In this document: positions 22,216-37,801 of the stretch, in pieces
Layout: each line of letters starts with the position of its first letter
How positions within the stretch are numbered: the first letter of the stretch is position 1
Source: Plantago elongata
Taxonomy: Eukaryota; Streptophyta; Magnoliopsida; Lamiales; Plantaginaceae
Direction of reading: 5' to 3'
Assembly (NCBI GenBank): GCA_036897095.1
Contig: JAYMSP010000099.1
Location: forward strand, 1-64,000
Length of the DNA stretch: 64,000 nt
The notes under the pieces: model-generated
The model's input: only the letters and a program-made list of their open reading frames with translations
What the model was told of the DNA's origin: nothing
The model's database searches: none
Translations under genes and position numbers: made by a program

Positions 22216-23050
22216 GTAAGTGTTGTGGAATAGTATGGATTTGCAAAAAAATCCGTTTATCAATTATAAGGTTTAATTTTTTCGTAGTGGTACAATAATT
22301 TTTTTAACTTGTTAAAATAAATATTTATATGGTTTGCTATGTATTTTTTATTTAGCTAAAAGTAGTTTAAGACATATCAATTTTAGTTGGAGTTGATAGT
22401 AATTTCTTTCTTTTATTTACATAGTTAACTCAAGTATGGTTTATGAGAGTGGGACATTAATTGGGACATGAAAAGTGGAATAGAAGATCTGGATCGGTGG
22501 GCGGAGGGCTAAACTGCTCAAACTTGCATTCACTGAGACGGTATACAAATTTTGAGTTTGTAGGAATGAGTTTTGCTTTCATAGGAATACCCCGTGGACA
22601 CTAATCGAATTGTCCAAAGGATTATTAATGTTATAGTTTATAGGGCGTGAAGTATCTCGAGTTAGAGACCCTTGATAGGTACTTGATAGCACCCTAGAAT
22701 GTTAATGTGTTTACTAGTCATTTACATTTGTTTAGGCTGGATCCTTTTCAGATTGCCTTCCACTCTGTAATTGTGTTTTAAGATAATAAAAGTCTATCTT
22801 AGTTTCAAAAGGAAAAAAAGAAAAGAACTTTGTTAGATATGGAGTTCAAATATTAAATTAGTAAGAAATTTAGTTATTTTAACAATCTTTTTGGATTCTA
22901 ACCGATATAACATACGTGAACTTACTTAAGAACTAATTTTGCAGTTCTTACCATTAAATTTATTAAGAATTTTATAATAGAATTCGAGATACCACCGCGA
23001 GTGATACGTATATCATACCAACAATATATAATTAGTGGTGCGATCTACAC
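22216..23050. other. AT-rich spacer
   Basis: No gene or clear element recognised. A moderately GC-richer patch near 22490-22620 remains unexplained. Confidence 0.3.
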
Positions 23051-23054
23051 TAAT

Positions 23055-24096
23055 TTGTAAATAATCTAATAATTTAAACATGATATCGTGTTTGAAGAAG
23101 TAAACCTCACTCTATGGTAACTACACTAAAAATATGATAATGTCATTTCAGGACTCCATTAGAGGGGTAACAAACTCTACAATTTGGGATTATACACATA
23201 AACAAAAGCACATTATGACAAAACACTCTTAAAATGGATACTTCAAACACAAGAACTCAGTTCGAAGAGTAAACAATTTATAATAATTATATAATTTTAA
23301 TTCGAGGGCTCAATTCAAAATGTAAATTCAACTCTAAGAATAAGATAATTCTACATGAAAACCACTTTTGAAGAGCTAACCAACTCAAAAAAATATGATA
23401 ATAAGAACATGTAAACACTGATGAAAGGTTAAACAGTACTATTTGAAAAAATAATCTAAAAATAATATAATTCCAACTTAAAAAATCGATTCAAATGGTT
23501 AAAAAAGAAGTGTAGAAATCTCATCACCTCAATTTGGAAGCTCAATTAGAAGTGCAATCTTGTAAGTGATCTAATAATTTAAACTTGAGATTGTTATTGA
23601 AAATGTAAACCTCATTCTATGGTAACTGCACTAAACATATATTTCATTCTAAGACTCCATTAGAAGGGTAACAAATTCTACAATTTGGGAACTATACACA
23701 TAAACAAAAGCACATAATATGATAAACACTCTAGAAATGGATACTTCTAACTCAAGAACTTGGTTTGGAGGATAAACAACTTATAATAATTAGATATCTA
23801 ATTCGGGAACTCAATTCAAACTGTAAACTCAACTCTAAGAATGTAACGATAACGAAGTGCAGCTCAGTTGGTAAGACGCTTCACCTCCAACTAATAGGTC
23901 GGGGGTTCGAGTCACCCTTTAGCCGTTTAAAAAAAACTCTAAGAATGTTATAAGTATGACTTGAAAATATATTTTGAAGAGCAAACTAACTCAAAAAATA
24001 TAATAATAAGAACATGTAAATAATAACGAAAGGTTAAACAATACTATTTGAAAAAATAATCTAAAATAGTATAATTTCAACTTGAGAAATCGATTA
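23055..24096. repeat. tandem duplication, two units of about 440 bp
   Basis: Unit one (about 23055-23491) and unit two (about 23560-24096) share a long run of collinear phrases: GTAAACCTCA, CTATGGTAACT, ACTCCATTAGA, ACAATTTGGGA, ACACATAAACAAAAGCACA and GGTTAAACA. Unit two is longer because it carries the retroposon insertion and its target duplication. No coding frame is conserved. Confidence 0.88.
23845..23934 (+). mobile_element. tRNA-derived retroposon (SINE-like) with 14-bp target duplication
   Basis: AACTCTAAGAATGT occurs at 23831-23844 and again at 23935-23948; the sister tandem unit has a single related copy and no insert. The 90-bp insert has a tRNA-like A box (GCAGCTCAGTTGGTAAGACG) and a B box (GGGTTCGAGTCACCC) at normal spacing and ends in a short A run. 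These are marks of an RNA-copied, target-primed insertion. The anticodon stem does not pair well, so it is not a working tRNA gene. It is shorter than most plant SINEs and may be a truncated SINE or a retroposed tRNA. Confidence 0.82.
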
Positions 24097-24339
24097 TGCA
24101 GAGTCGAGAAAGCCGTTTGGTGGGGCCATTGGTTGTCTTTAATTTGGTGGGGATATGAGACCGATCTCGCCCGTTATAGCAACATGTAAAAAAAATTAGA
24201 GTTCATGTCGTGTATTAAAGTTCACAAAGAACATGCGCCTCCGAGTATTTTTCAACATTTGGTATTAATTATTAGTTGTTTATCCTCATTTCAAGTATAT
24301 TGACTTCATGTTATTCAATTACAATTGTGCATTACCTAT

Positions 24340-24870
24340 TGAGACTGAGAGTATTTTGGAGTCGGAGCAGTGGCTGTTGAAAGTAGGAGATAGTGAAATT
24401 GGTGATAATAATGAGTGGTGAGTATGAGTCGTTCAATTTTATTGATGAACCAATTGATGTAATAGATATATAACTTATTTTGTTGGACCATGTTGATGAT
24501 GGTGTATGGTGCAAATTAATATCATTGTGTGAGAAGATTTATAGTGCAAATATTAAGTGCGAAGGTGTATGGTGCAAATATCAAATAAAATACTATATGA
24601 AAAAATGGTGGTGTGGAGGTTTTCATAATTCGGATGGCATTAAAACCTTCAGATCTTACTAACTTTCATATTAGATTCCAGCGGATACAATTTTTTACTT
24701 TGGTTTGTTATGCAATGACAATCAACAAGAGTCAGAACAATCCTTATCTCATGTGGACTCCACCTCCCAAATCATATTTGAGCCATGGTAATCTCTATAT
24801 ATTGCATTTTAGAGAGTCATAATAAGGGGCTAAAGTTTAGCATTAGATGAGGAATTAAGACATCTCACCG
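24340..24870 (+). pseudogene. Helitron PIF1-like helicase relic, copy 1
   Basis: Fragments in different frames recall the C-terminal part of plant Helitron RepHel helicases: a VGDSEIGDNNE-like stretch near 24380, EPIDVIDI-like sequence near 24450 and the motif QFFTLVCYAMTINKSQ at about 24684-24735, matching the conserved AMTINKSQGQT helicase box. Frames are interrupted several times. It is non-functional. Confidence 0.7.
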
Positions 24871-25149
24871 ACGTAGAAATCAATGTTGATTACAAGGATG
24901 TGTTTAGGAATCTTTGAGGTATGAATTATTATATTAGTACACATTATATTTAAACTAACATTTTTATTTTATTTAATAATTACTTTTTCGATATTTGCTA
25001 ATGACACGTCGTTAACAAAGACACATGTGTATTTCATCGAGTTCCTATACACAATTAGCAATTTTCATATACAATTTATATAAGTTAAATGCATTTAAAT
25101 TATTCATATTTATTAATTATGTTTATTGTATTTTATTTACTTACAGTCT

Positions 25150-25910
25150 TGTTGCTCACATGTTGAGACTGAGAATATTAGGGAGTTTGTTGATTATTTG
25201 TAGAAGGTTGGAGATGACGAAGTTGGTGGCGATAATGATGGTGATGTAGAATTTTAATTGCCTGATGATATCTTGGTTTTCGTTCTGCTGGTGAACCAAT
25301 TGTTGCAATAGTTGATAGCACATATCCTAGCATATTGGACCAGATTGGCGATTGTTGGTACATCCAGAATAGATATATTCTTGCTTCGACCAATGAGAAA
25401 GTCTAGAGAGTCAAATAACTATATAATGTATCTAATATCTTGTGATGCAACTGAATTCATGAGTTTCAAATACATGGGAATAACGCTTGAGTTATTGAGG
25501 CGAATTTACAATGGAACTCGGTTGATTGTAACCGCAGTAGTCAATCATGTTATTGAGGCGAATACATGAGAAGAATGCTTGATTAAATGTTTTTGTTCCT
25601 AGGATGATACTCACATATTTTGTCCTTAATAGGTTTCCCTATTAGATTTCATCAAAGTCAATTCTTCATATTAGTTTGTTATGCGATAACTATCGACAAG
25701 AGTCAGGGTTATCTAAAGCAAGAGTATTTCGCCTTTTTGTTATACATCAATTATACATTTTCTTTAAAATAATTCAATGTATTCAACCTTATATATTGTT
25801 ATATATGACTTTTTGATCATCTACTATGTTTCATATTAAACTTAATTTTAATTAAAAGTTAAATATTACGTGACAATGCTACGGGTTAGTTATTAGTATC
25901 AGTTTCTTTT
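25150..25910 (+). pseudogene. Helitron PIF1-like helicase relic, copy 2
   Basis: The same helicase region as the relic at 24.3-24.9 kb occurs again, longer and differently worn: VGDDEVGGDNDGD, EPIVAIVDSTYPSILDQ-like sequence near 25290-25335, LELLRRIYNGTRLIVTAVVN (25489-25545) and QFFILVCYAITIDKSQ near 25660. The NGTRLIV box is characteristic of Helitron and PIF1-like helicases. Near 25875 the sequence GCTACGGGTTAGTTATTAGT resembles a Helitron 3' tail, which would place the end of the element there. No intact protein remains. Confidence 0.7.
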
Positions 25911-26089
25911 AACTACATATTTTGCATTCAATTTATTTAAATTTCGTTAATTAATTAAAAATAAAAAATTGAAAAACTAAAATATCTAATGATTAAAATT
26001 ATAAAATACAATAGTTAAGGACCGGAGTGAAATAAACAATTAAATAGTGAGAGTATAATCAGTGTGTCGTTCTCTTCCGGGTCATCCTA

Positions 26090-29030
26090 ATGTACCGTAA
26101 AATCGCCGGTTTCTTCTTCCGATCAGCTTCTCTACTAGTGGGCCGTGACACTACCAGACCGACTCCGCTCTATCACAATCTATCTCCGTCGCATATCAAT
26201 TTGCTCCGCCACTTTTCTTCTCCTCCTCCAGGTAGCTACTTCTCATTCCACCATTTTCATCAAGCTTTTCTATGATCTGGACATGTTTGTATCGTTGTGG
26301 TTGTGGATCTATTTTATGTTTGTTTCTTGTTCAATTTTTCTTTTCATTATTACTGATTTACGTTTATTAAGCTCACTCACTGGATTGCAAATTCCCTAGT
26401 TTAGTACCTTTAAATTTTTATCTCTCTGATTTCAATCACTTGTTATCAATACCAATTCAACAAATTAAAGACTTCCAAACAGGATTTGAAACAGCATCTG
26501 TTTTTTCCATGACTACGTTTTAGTTTCAGTTCAATTGTAGGCAACGATAGGATCTACTTAGTCTTTGTTCTCTTCGTCTGAACATAACAGATGAACTGAA
26601 CTACATTGGGTAATTTTGTGGTTTACTCCTTACTGCAGGTGTATCGGGAATGGTTTCGGAAACGATCGGTGATGGTGGAAAAGCAATCACTCGTGTTCTT
26701 TTCTGTGGACCGCATTTCCCTGCTTCTCATAACTATACAAGAGAATACCTGCAAGGCTATTCATCTATAAAGGTGCTTCATATCATTGGGTACTTGTTTT
26801 GGATTTGAGATTTCTGGATATGCTTATAATCACTTCGTATTTGTTTATGTAATTCTAATTCTCGTGATTATTAATTTATTATTATTATTCATTGAATTTC
26901 TTTAAACTTCATTTTGCAGGTTGATGTTGTTCCCTTTGAGGAGATCCCTGATGTAATTGGAAATTATGATATCTGTGTTGTGAAAAGCTATCGGTTGAAT
27001 TCTGATCTCATCTCTCAAGCAGGGCAAATGAAGCTTATCATGCAATATGGTGTTGGCCTGGAAGGTATATAATGAGCATGACTGCTGAAGGTTGTATAAG
27101 AGCTATAAATGAGCATGTCCAGGACCCCTTTATGATTTAGTACTATAATTTACTGAAATTTAGTATGTAATTTATTTTCTTACATGTAGGTATTGACATC
27201 ACTGCTGCTACAAAACATGGAATTAAAGTTGCTAGGATCCCTAGTCATGGCACTGGGAATGCAACTTCATGTGCTGAAATGGCCATTTATCTGATGTTAG
27301 GTCTCCTCCGTAAGCATGTTCGTGCATTTTGATCTTAACCACTAAACCAATGTTTAACATACATATCAACTTTTGAAGTATGTGAACTCGTTTTCAGATA
27401 ACATACAAATGTACTAGTGAATCATACTTGCTCTTAATGAATCTTCTTTTACACTGTGCTTTACAAGTTTGATTTATGCTCTCCCCAGAGTAGATTACCG
27501 GCAATCAAGTTCCTTAACATTGAGAATTGATTGTCCCATCTTCTTTGTTTTTGCTATATTTTTCCCCATTTTTTTTTCTTTTTTTGTTTTCCTATTCAAA
27601 TCGTAGCAAAAATTGCCTCTTATAAATGCTCATATTATGTAAGAAACTCCCTTTTCCTGTATGAATTACAGAAATGTGTTTCTAGTGTTTATAATAATGA
27701 TATGTGATTAAATTTTTTTTTCTCGTCTACTGCTGCAGCATGAGATGCAAATTGCAGTGAGAGAAAAGAAACTAGGAGATCCCATAGGTGACACATTGCA
27801 AGGAAAAAGGGTGAATTCCTCTATTCCTTACACAACTTAAACTATTGTTATATTCATGATAGCACTGATGTAAATATCACAGAGGTCGTCTCTGTATTCC
27901 TTACACAAGTTAAACTATTGTTATATCCCATAGGTCGTCTCTGTATTCACTCTTGATCTGTATGTCACTTTTACTATTGGATTCTGTCCATTTCTGCAGG
28001 TATTCATTCTGGGATATGGAAATATTGGGATCCACTTAGCAAAGCGTTTGAAGCCATTCGGTGTGGAAATACTGGCTACTAAAAGGAGCTGGTCTTCACC
28101 TGTTGAAAGTCCACGCCAATCTGATTGTATGTAGATGTACAAATTTAACCATTCAACTCTAAAATAAAGATTCTGAATAAGTTTTTGATTAACATATGAT
28201 TCGATGCCTTCAGCATCATACTTTGAAGATGGCATGCATGATAACCTGGTAGACGAGAAGGGCAGTCATGGAGATATTGTGAAGTTTGCAAGTCGTGCTG
28301 ACATAATCGTTTGTTGCTTGTCCATGAACAGTGAAACGGTAATGGTTTTCTCCCTTGCTTTGCAGCTGCATGTAATCTTTGCCATCAATTTTTTTTCTCT
28401 TCCAAAACTAAATTAACCATATCCATTTATCGGTGTGCTGTGTAAATTACTTTCAGGCTGGCATTGTAAACCATGGTTTCATATCTTCCATGAAAAAGGT
28501 TTGATTATGGCACTTTATTTTTAGTTTTATATGTTTGAATACAAGGAAATTAACTAAAAATTTAGTAGAATTGCTGTCATGCTTGAATATGAACGCCTCT
28601 TATGAATTATATTCATGATATCTGCTCTATGTTTAACTGACATAAGAAGTTGTACATTGGGCAGGGTGGTCTACTAATTAATATAGCACGTGGTGGGCTG
28701 TTGGACTACAATGCGGTGCTTGCTCATTTAAAATCAGGCCATTTGGGAGGGTTAGGGATTGATGTTGCATGGACCGAGCCATTTGATCCAGAAGATGCCA
28801 TTTTGAAGTTCCCGAATGTCATAATCACCCCTCATGTTGCTGGAGTTACTGAATGTTCCTACAGATTCATGGCCAAGGTCGAGCTCTCGAACTATACAGC
28901 AAATGCATTGTCCGATGTAATTTTTTGGCGCAAATTTAATGGTGACAGTTTGAATATGCAGGTTGTTGGAGAAGTTGCACTTCAACTTCATGGTGGAGAA
29001 TCACTGACAGGGATCGAAATAGTCAATTGA
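26090..29030 (+). CDS. D-isomer-specific 2-hydroxyacid dehydrogenase, 10 exons
   Basis: Exons: 26090-26231, 26639-26772, 26920-27064, 27190-27317, 27739-27810, 28000-28126, 28214-28338, 28457-28498, 28665-28877, 28962-29030. They join in frame to 398 aa. The product is an NAD(P)-dependent dehydrogenase of the phosphoglycerate dehydrogenase superfamily, closest as I recall to the Arabidopsis protein At1g72190. The dinucleotide loop GYGNIG is at 212-217. The catalytic trio is Arg314 (INIARGG), Glu343 (DVAWTEPFDP) and His362 (ITPHVAG). The first 48 residues are rich in Ser, Arg and Pro with few acids and look like an organelle targeting peptide; a start at MVSETIGDGG in exon 2 would give a cytosolic form. 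The exon 4 donor at 27318 is weak (CAT then GTTCGT), but the better-looking GT at 27310 gives a stop after joining. The substrate is unknown. Confidence 0.88.
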
Positions 29031-29855
29031 TCAGCTAAAGACAGTGGAGTTGTGATAGGTTTTTAAACAGGTAAGCAGAATGCAGATGGCTTAACAAGAA
29101 TTAGAGCAGGACCCAGTTCTTAAAGTTCTTCTGTTTATTGACTCTCAGTTTGCAATAATGCAATCATAAACAGTTGGTGATGCGGGAATCTTGTGATTCT
29201 TGATTTTCTGAAAATATCCTACTGATAAGCTCAGAACGAGTAGTCTTGCATAACAGCAGGATTTACAGGTTTCCCTAGAAAATTAAGGGGTTGTTTGTCA
29301 TACCGTTAGAATGATCATCTCCCCACTCAATCGAACATTTTATAAAAAAAATTCAATTTCAATTGTGAAATTCCACTTGAATTCTATGCCAATCAGTAAA
29401 GCATTTTTATTTTCTAGCTCTTACCTATCTGTCACAACATAGTCAACATGAATCCTAAATTTATTGTTTCTTAGTTAAAGTTCAATTTTATTGGATGTCA
29501 AAAAGTTAAAAGCGGACATATATATGTTTTGATTAATAACATGGTTCGTGTTATATGCAGGAGAAGGACTTTGTGAAAGATTAAAAAGTATAAGAGCCTT
29601 TTTGCTCACAAGTTGGACTGTATGGTAACTTTGGGAAGGTTAGGTGGATGAAATGAAAGAAGGTGAATTATGTTGTCCGTTGGGTAGCTGTCGGCATATT
29701 AGTAACGTGATAAAATTACACTCTGGACCACATAAAAAGAGCATATTATATATTGGGCCCTTATATCTTAGCTAGGATATGATTATATTAACCGTTTGAT
29801 ATATATACATCACAAATTGCTGCATAAGTCTCCAGGATCTTGGGATTGTTTAATC
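29031..29855. other. 3' flank and spacer between the tandem dehydrogenase copies
   Basis: The end of the intact gene is followed by AT-rich sequence. A patch at about 29287-29410 (GGGGTTGTTTGTCATACC, later ATCTCCCCACTCAA and TCGAACATTTT) is repeated inside the decayed copy near 30021-30140. It may be a small hAT-like MITE. Confidence 0.45.
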
Positions 29856-29976
29856 ATGGGTAGCATTGGCACTCCGATCGTATGTATTCTCTTCTGTGGA
29901 CACCATTTTCCAGCTTGTCATACTTCCACGATTGACTACTTGCAAACCCATCCTTCAGCTCCTGTTAAGGTAATGT

Positions 29977-30164
29977 GCGTTTGATTTCGAATTGTATTTC
30001 ACAATGTGAGTGTTAATAAGGGGATGTTTGTTACACTGCTGGAGCGCCATCTCCCCACTCAAATTCGAACATTTTGTACACGAAAAACCCAATTTCAATT
30101 AGAAAATGACACTCAATTTATATCAAAATCAGTCCCTTAATATCTTAATAGTTCGATGGTCATA
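29977..30164. mobile_element. short insertion bounded by a 28-bp direct repeat
   Basis: The string CATCCTTCAGCTCCT, then GTTAAGGTAATGT, at 29949-29976 recurs with one change at 30165-30192, so the exon 2 end and splice donor of the decayed dehydrogenase are duplicated around a 188-bp segment. Much of the segment matches the patch at 29287-29410. This could be a long target duplication or a slipped repair event. Confidence 0.6.
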
Positions 30165-30339
30165 CATCCTTCAGCTCCTATTAAGGTAATGTACTTTCTT
30201 GGTGCACTGTTCTGATGAATAATGATACATGTTTTAGGTTGATGTTGTAGCCATGGATGATGTTCCAAATGTTATTGGCAATTATGATATTCTTGTAGTA
30301 AAAAACTTTTGAGTAAATGCTGATCTTATCAGCTTGAGC

Positions 30340-31440
30340 TTTATACACTAGTAAAAAAAGGAGAAAGGATCCAATCCAACTACTACTAGCCCTAATTGGC
30401 TTTTAAAGGGTTGTTAGGTGGCCTCCTAAATGATTATAAATTTAGGGGAAGAACATATGACAATGTGCGCAACGGTCCATATAACCATTGGATGGTGAAC
30501 TCTTTCAATTGTAGAGCACAAACAACTATATCTCTGACGGAGTAGGTCAACTAGTGCACAATAGTACAATAATTATCTATACATGAAATTTCTCCACCTT
30601 AAGAGACGATTACTCTCAAAGATCAAACTATGGTGCACTTAAATACTAACATAAATAATGCCTACTTTTCTTGCCAAAACCGAATCCAGCAGTTGCCTAA
30701 TCTCCTTCACTCTTTTGAATTTTGTTTGTTCACTTCACTCAAATTGAACTGCCTAAGACGTGGGTTTCTACGGATCTCTTTGTTGGATCCGAACTGTTGG
30801 TACCTAGCCCACCTTAATTATAACTGGACCAGCCCAAAATTCAACATATGACTGATGATCTGTTATATCAATATTAAACTTGAGTACCAATGAGGCAATG
30901 ATTGTGTGATCGTTTATGGGATTTAAATTCTCTTAATCAAGATATCGAATTCGAGCTTTGTGGATGTAAAAAACAACACTAGGAGAACCCCCCACAAAAA
31001 GGGCCACTTCATCTGAAAGTTTGGAGAAGATGGCCCAATTTCCAGGTGATGATCCAGTTTTATCAAGCTCAACCATGCATGTTGGAATGTTTGTTCTCAG
31101 AATTCAAGTAGCATGGAAGAAGGCAAACTTTACTCCATGTCGATATGCCATTAGGCTCCCTAATAACTTGTTTAACAAAGTTCAGGTTAAGCATATTCAA
31201 CACAACACCACTTCTGTAAATTTGTGCATGAGTTTGGGTTGAGTTGCACAATCGAGTCCCGTTTAGAAGTCTAAAAATAACCGTACATAAATAATTCATT
31301 TGGTAGCCGAATTGAACATTGATGATGTCCATGGACGAGCTGGACAGAGCCGGTTCTGTTATCGTCCTGCAAGTTGCTAGTTACAGAAAAGCGTTTCACC
31401 ATTATGTACAGAGATAACTGTGAATCAAGAAACAGGTTTT
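30340..31440. other. foreign segment inside the decayed dehydrogenase copy
   Basis: About 1.1 kb with no likeness to the intact gene replaces the end of exon 3 and exon 4. I see no transposase, inverted ends or target duplication that would name it. Confidence 0.4.
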
Positions 31441-32410
31441 CTAGTGTTTACCTTTGTTTTTCACCATTACTACAGCACGAGATGCGCATCTCCGTGAGAG
31501 ACAGAAGACTTGGAGAACCAGTAGGTGAAACATTGCAAGGGAAAATGGTGAGAATATTCTCTAATCACATCATTAATTTGATTAACACATGACCACATGA
31601 CAGTCACATAACAAATGCTCCTTTTGTTCCCCAGGTTTTCATTATGGGCCCTGGTAACATTGGAATCCAACTAGCGAAGCGTTTGGCACCTTTTGCCGTA
31701 AAAATACTGGCTACTAAAAGGAGCTGGCCTTTGATGCAGAACTCAAGCCAATACAGTTTTGTGCACGAGAAGGGTGGTCACCAAGAAATTCTCTAGTTTG
31801 CGAGTCGAGCTGACATAGTCTAAACACTGAGACGGTAATGTCTACTCTGATGCCATATCAGTCACTCGATTAGCCACCTCCTATTCTATGGAGTATATTC
31901 TCGTGATAATCTACCTTAATTCAGGCTGGCATTGTGGACCATGGCTTCATATCCTCCATGAGAAAGGTTCTTTAACCTCTCCTTGGATAAAATTATTGTG
32001 TTTCTCTCTTTTTCTTGAAGTTTGACACAGTTTACACTTTCATGTCAATCAGGGTGTTCTGCTGATAAATATAGCACGGGGCGGACTGTTGGACTACAAT
32101 GCTGTGCTTCATCATCTGAAATCAGGCCATTTGGGAGGCTTAGGAACTGATGTTGCATGGACCGAACCAATTGATCCCGATGATGCAATTTTAAAGTTCC
32201 CAAATGTCATACTCACACTGCATGTAGCTGGAGTTACCGAAGTTTCCTGTAGATTCACGGCCAAGGTTAGCCTTACAGATACAGTTGTTTTTGAGTCAGT
32301 TAAGTCAGATTGGTCTTACTGATAACTGCGGAATCCTGTAGGTTGTTGGAGATGTTGCAATTCAACTTTATCACGGAGAACCTTTTACAGGAATTGAAAT
32401 TGTCAATTGA

Positions 32411-32953
32411 TCAGCTCGACAGCTCAGACAAACTGAAAAACATGTGAAAGTTCAGTGCTAATGTAGTTGTTATAAAATGTTATGTTAAATTTCATTTGGA
32501 TTCTGAAATGGTTAAAAGTGAATAAGAACAAAGCAGGCCATGTTTTCTCCAGCCAAAAGCCATCCAAGAAGACACTTCACATGGCAGATAATTAACCTGT
32601 CCCATCAAATACTTTGTTGGTATCCATTTGTTATCTTTTTTTAACGTGCTTAAAAATCATGCACCATCAAGATCCAGTCCACACACATCAGGTTGAAGCC
32701 TTCACTTTCATCCTGATGAGTTTTCATCTGTCAAACAAAATAGAAGCACTTATTGTGTCTGCTGTTGAACTATAACTAGATCTTAAGAACTAGCTAGAGC
32801 TTATCTACTACTTGAGAGTTGAGAGTTAAGGTGTATTAAAGCACAACAAATGAATTGTCTGATCGCATATCTTTCAACCAAAATCGATCGTGAGATCAAT
32901 CGATAGATGACTTGACCTGCACACCAGTCACCAGCAAACTTCAGTGTTGTCAA
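32411..32953. other. spacer between the decayed dehydrogenase copy and a small gene
   Basis: No gene seen. The last 100 bp may be the leader of the following reading frame. Confidence 0.35.
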
Positions 32954-33559
32954 ATGTCTTTCCCTCCAAATCTTGGCATCACCAGTGCTTTTCTTATCGA
33001 CTCCAGATCCCCTGTCCTCTTCCAAGAACTTAACTTCGACTCTCTTCGACCATCACTGGAGAGAGTCCATTCACAGTTCTCTAGATCCAAAGCCAATGCA
33101 TACTCCAGAATGGGAAAATCTAGCTCAATGAGATCCAAATCTCTGGATTTTGCCGATCTTTCTACTCCCAGTCGTGTACCAACAATCCCACGTAACACCA
33201 ACTTCAGGCAGAAATCCCATAAAAGATATGCTACATTTGATTCAATCCCAGAGCATGATAGCCCAGATGAAAATGAGGAGACCTTCGACCTGATTCTAAG
33301 CAGAACGCACCTGATCAGTTCAGCGCCTTCTTACAAGAAAATGACTGACAAACAGGGTATGCCCTCTCAAACTACTCCCAAGAAGTCTCTATTCATCAAA
33401 CGATCAGCATCTATGTCCTCAGAGCATCATCAAATCCAGCAAAAATTCTACTCCACAACTGAGATGGATCAACATGCAGCAAAACCAATATCAAAGAGGC
33501 TGGGCATAAAGAAAAAAGGCAAGTTCCTCAAGGCATGTAAGCGCCTACTTGGTTTGTAA
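32954..33559 (+). CDS. basic, Ser-rich plant protein of unknown function
   Basis: The open frame gives 201 aa from the Met at 32954 (MSFPPNLGITSAF) or 215 aa from an in-frame Met at 32912. I prefer the inner start because the upstream codons look like leader, but the evidence is weak. The protein is rich in Ser, Lys and Arg with no membrane span. It has recurring RSxSxxF/SKSLDF-type sites (MRSKSLDF, IKRSASMS) that look like basophilic kinase or 14-3-3 targets. It ends in a strongly basic tail, KRLGIKKKGKFLKACKRLLG, which could bind membrane or nucleic acid. I do not recognise the family. Uninterrupted length and coding-like composition support a real gene. Confidence 0.6.
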   Translation: MSFPPNLGITSAFLIDSRSPVLFQELNFDSLRPSLERVHSQFSRSKANAYSRMGKSSSMRSKSLDFADLSTPSRVPTIPRNTNFRQKSHKRYATFDSIPEHDSPDENEETFDLILSRTHLISSAPSYKKMTDKQGMPSQTTPKKSLFIKRSASMSSEHHQIQQKFYSTTEMDQHAAKPISKRLGIKKKGKFLKACKRLLGL

Positions 33560-33820
33560 GAATTTCAATTATCCAATTGTGTTCAATAATTTATGAGATC
33601 AAACATTTTCTAGGAAACTCGATTAAATTTGCTCTCGATTACATATCATATATATGTACACAAGATCCAGTTGACTTAGAATGAGTTATAAGCTTGGATC
33701 AATCACCTAAGATGCAGAAACAACAATAACCAACCTAGAAATCTGTAATCAGAGTTTAACCAAAAATGACAGAAGTTGCATCGTTGTAAAGAGGCAGCCT
33801 TTGGAGAATACTTCAATTCC

Positions 33821-37561
<3,741 letters not shown>

Positions 37562-37801
37562 TGCTGTAGAGTGAGCTTTGGTTGCTTGTTGGTGTGAATT
37601 GAGAAAATTTGCAGAGGAGTTAACTGTAACGCGTAAAGAGCGGGAGACAGAGATAAACAAGGACGATGATTTATGAAGAAGATGATGAAGGTCTAGAATG
37701 ATCTGGGAAATGAGTGAAGGGGTGAAATGGTCTTTTTGTTCAAGTGTGTTTTTGTTGTTTTTCTGAGTAGATTGGGAAGAGGAGAAGAGAGAGTTTGTCA
37801 T

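Larger units (their letters stand above)
29856..32410 (+). pseudogene. decayed tandem copy of the 2-hydroxyacid dehydrogenase
   Basis: Exon remnants follow the same order as in the gene next door: MGSIGTPIVCILFCGHHFPA at 29856, VDVVAMDDVPNVIGNYDILV near 30240, HEMRISVRDRRLGEP near 31480, VFIMGPGNIGIQLAKRL near 31635, AGIVDHGFISSMRK near 31925, GVLLINIARGGLLDYNAVL near 32053 and a last exon ending at 32410. An in-frame stop follows VVKNF near 30311. The second half of exon 3 and all of exon 4 are replaced by foreign sequence (about 30340-31440). Exon 7 is shortened and also contains a stop. The nucleotide loop reads GPGNIG and the catalytic His box LTLHVAG in place of GYGNIG and ITPHVAG. It cannot make a full enzyme. 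Confidence 0.87.

Noticed and set aside
23852-23930. Functional tRNA gene
   Set aside because: A and B boxes are present, but the anticodon stem does not pair and the unit is flanked by a target duplication and an A run. A retroposon explains it better.
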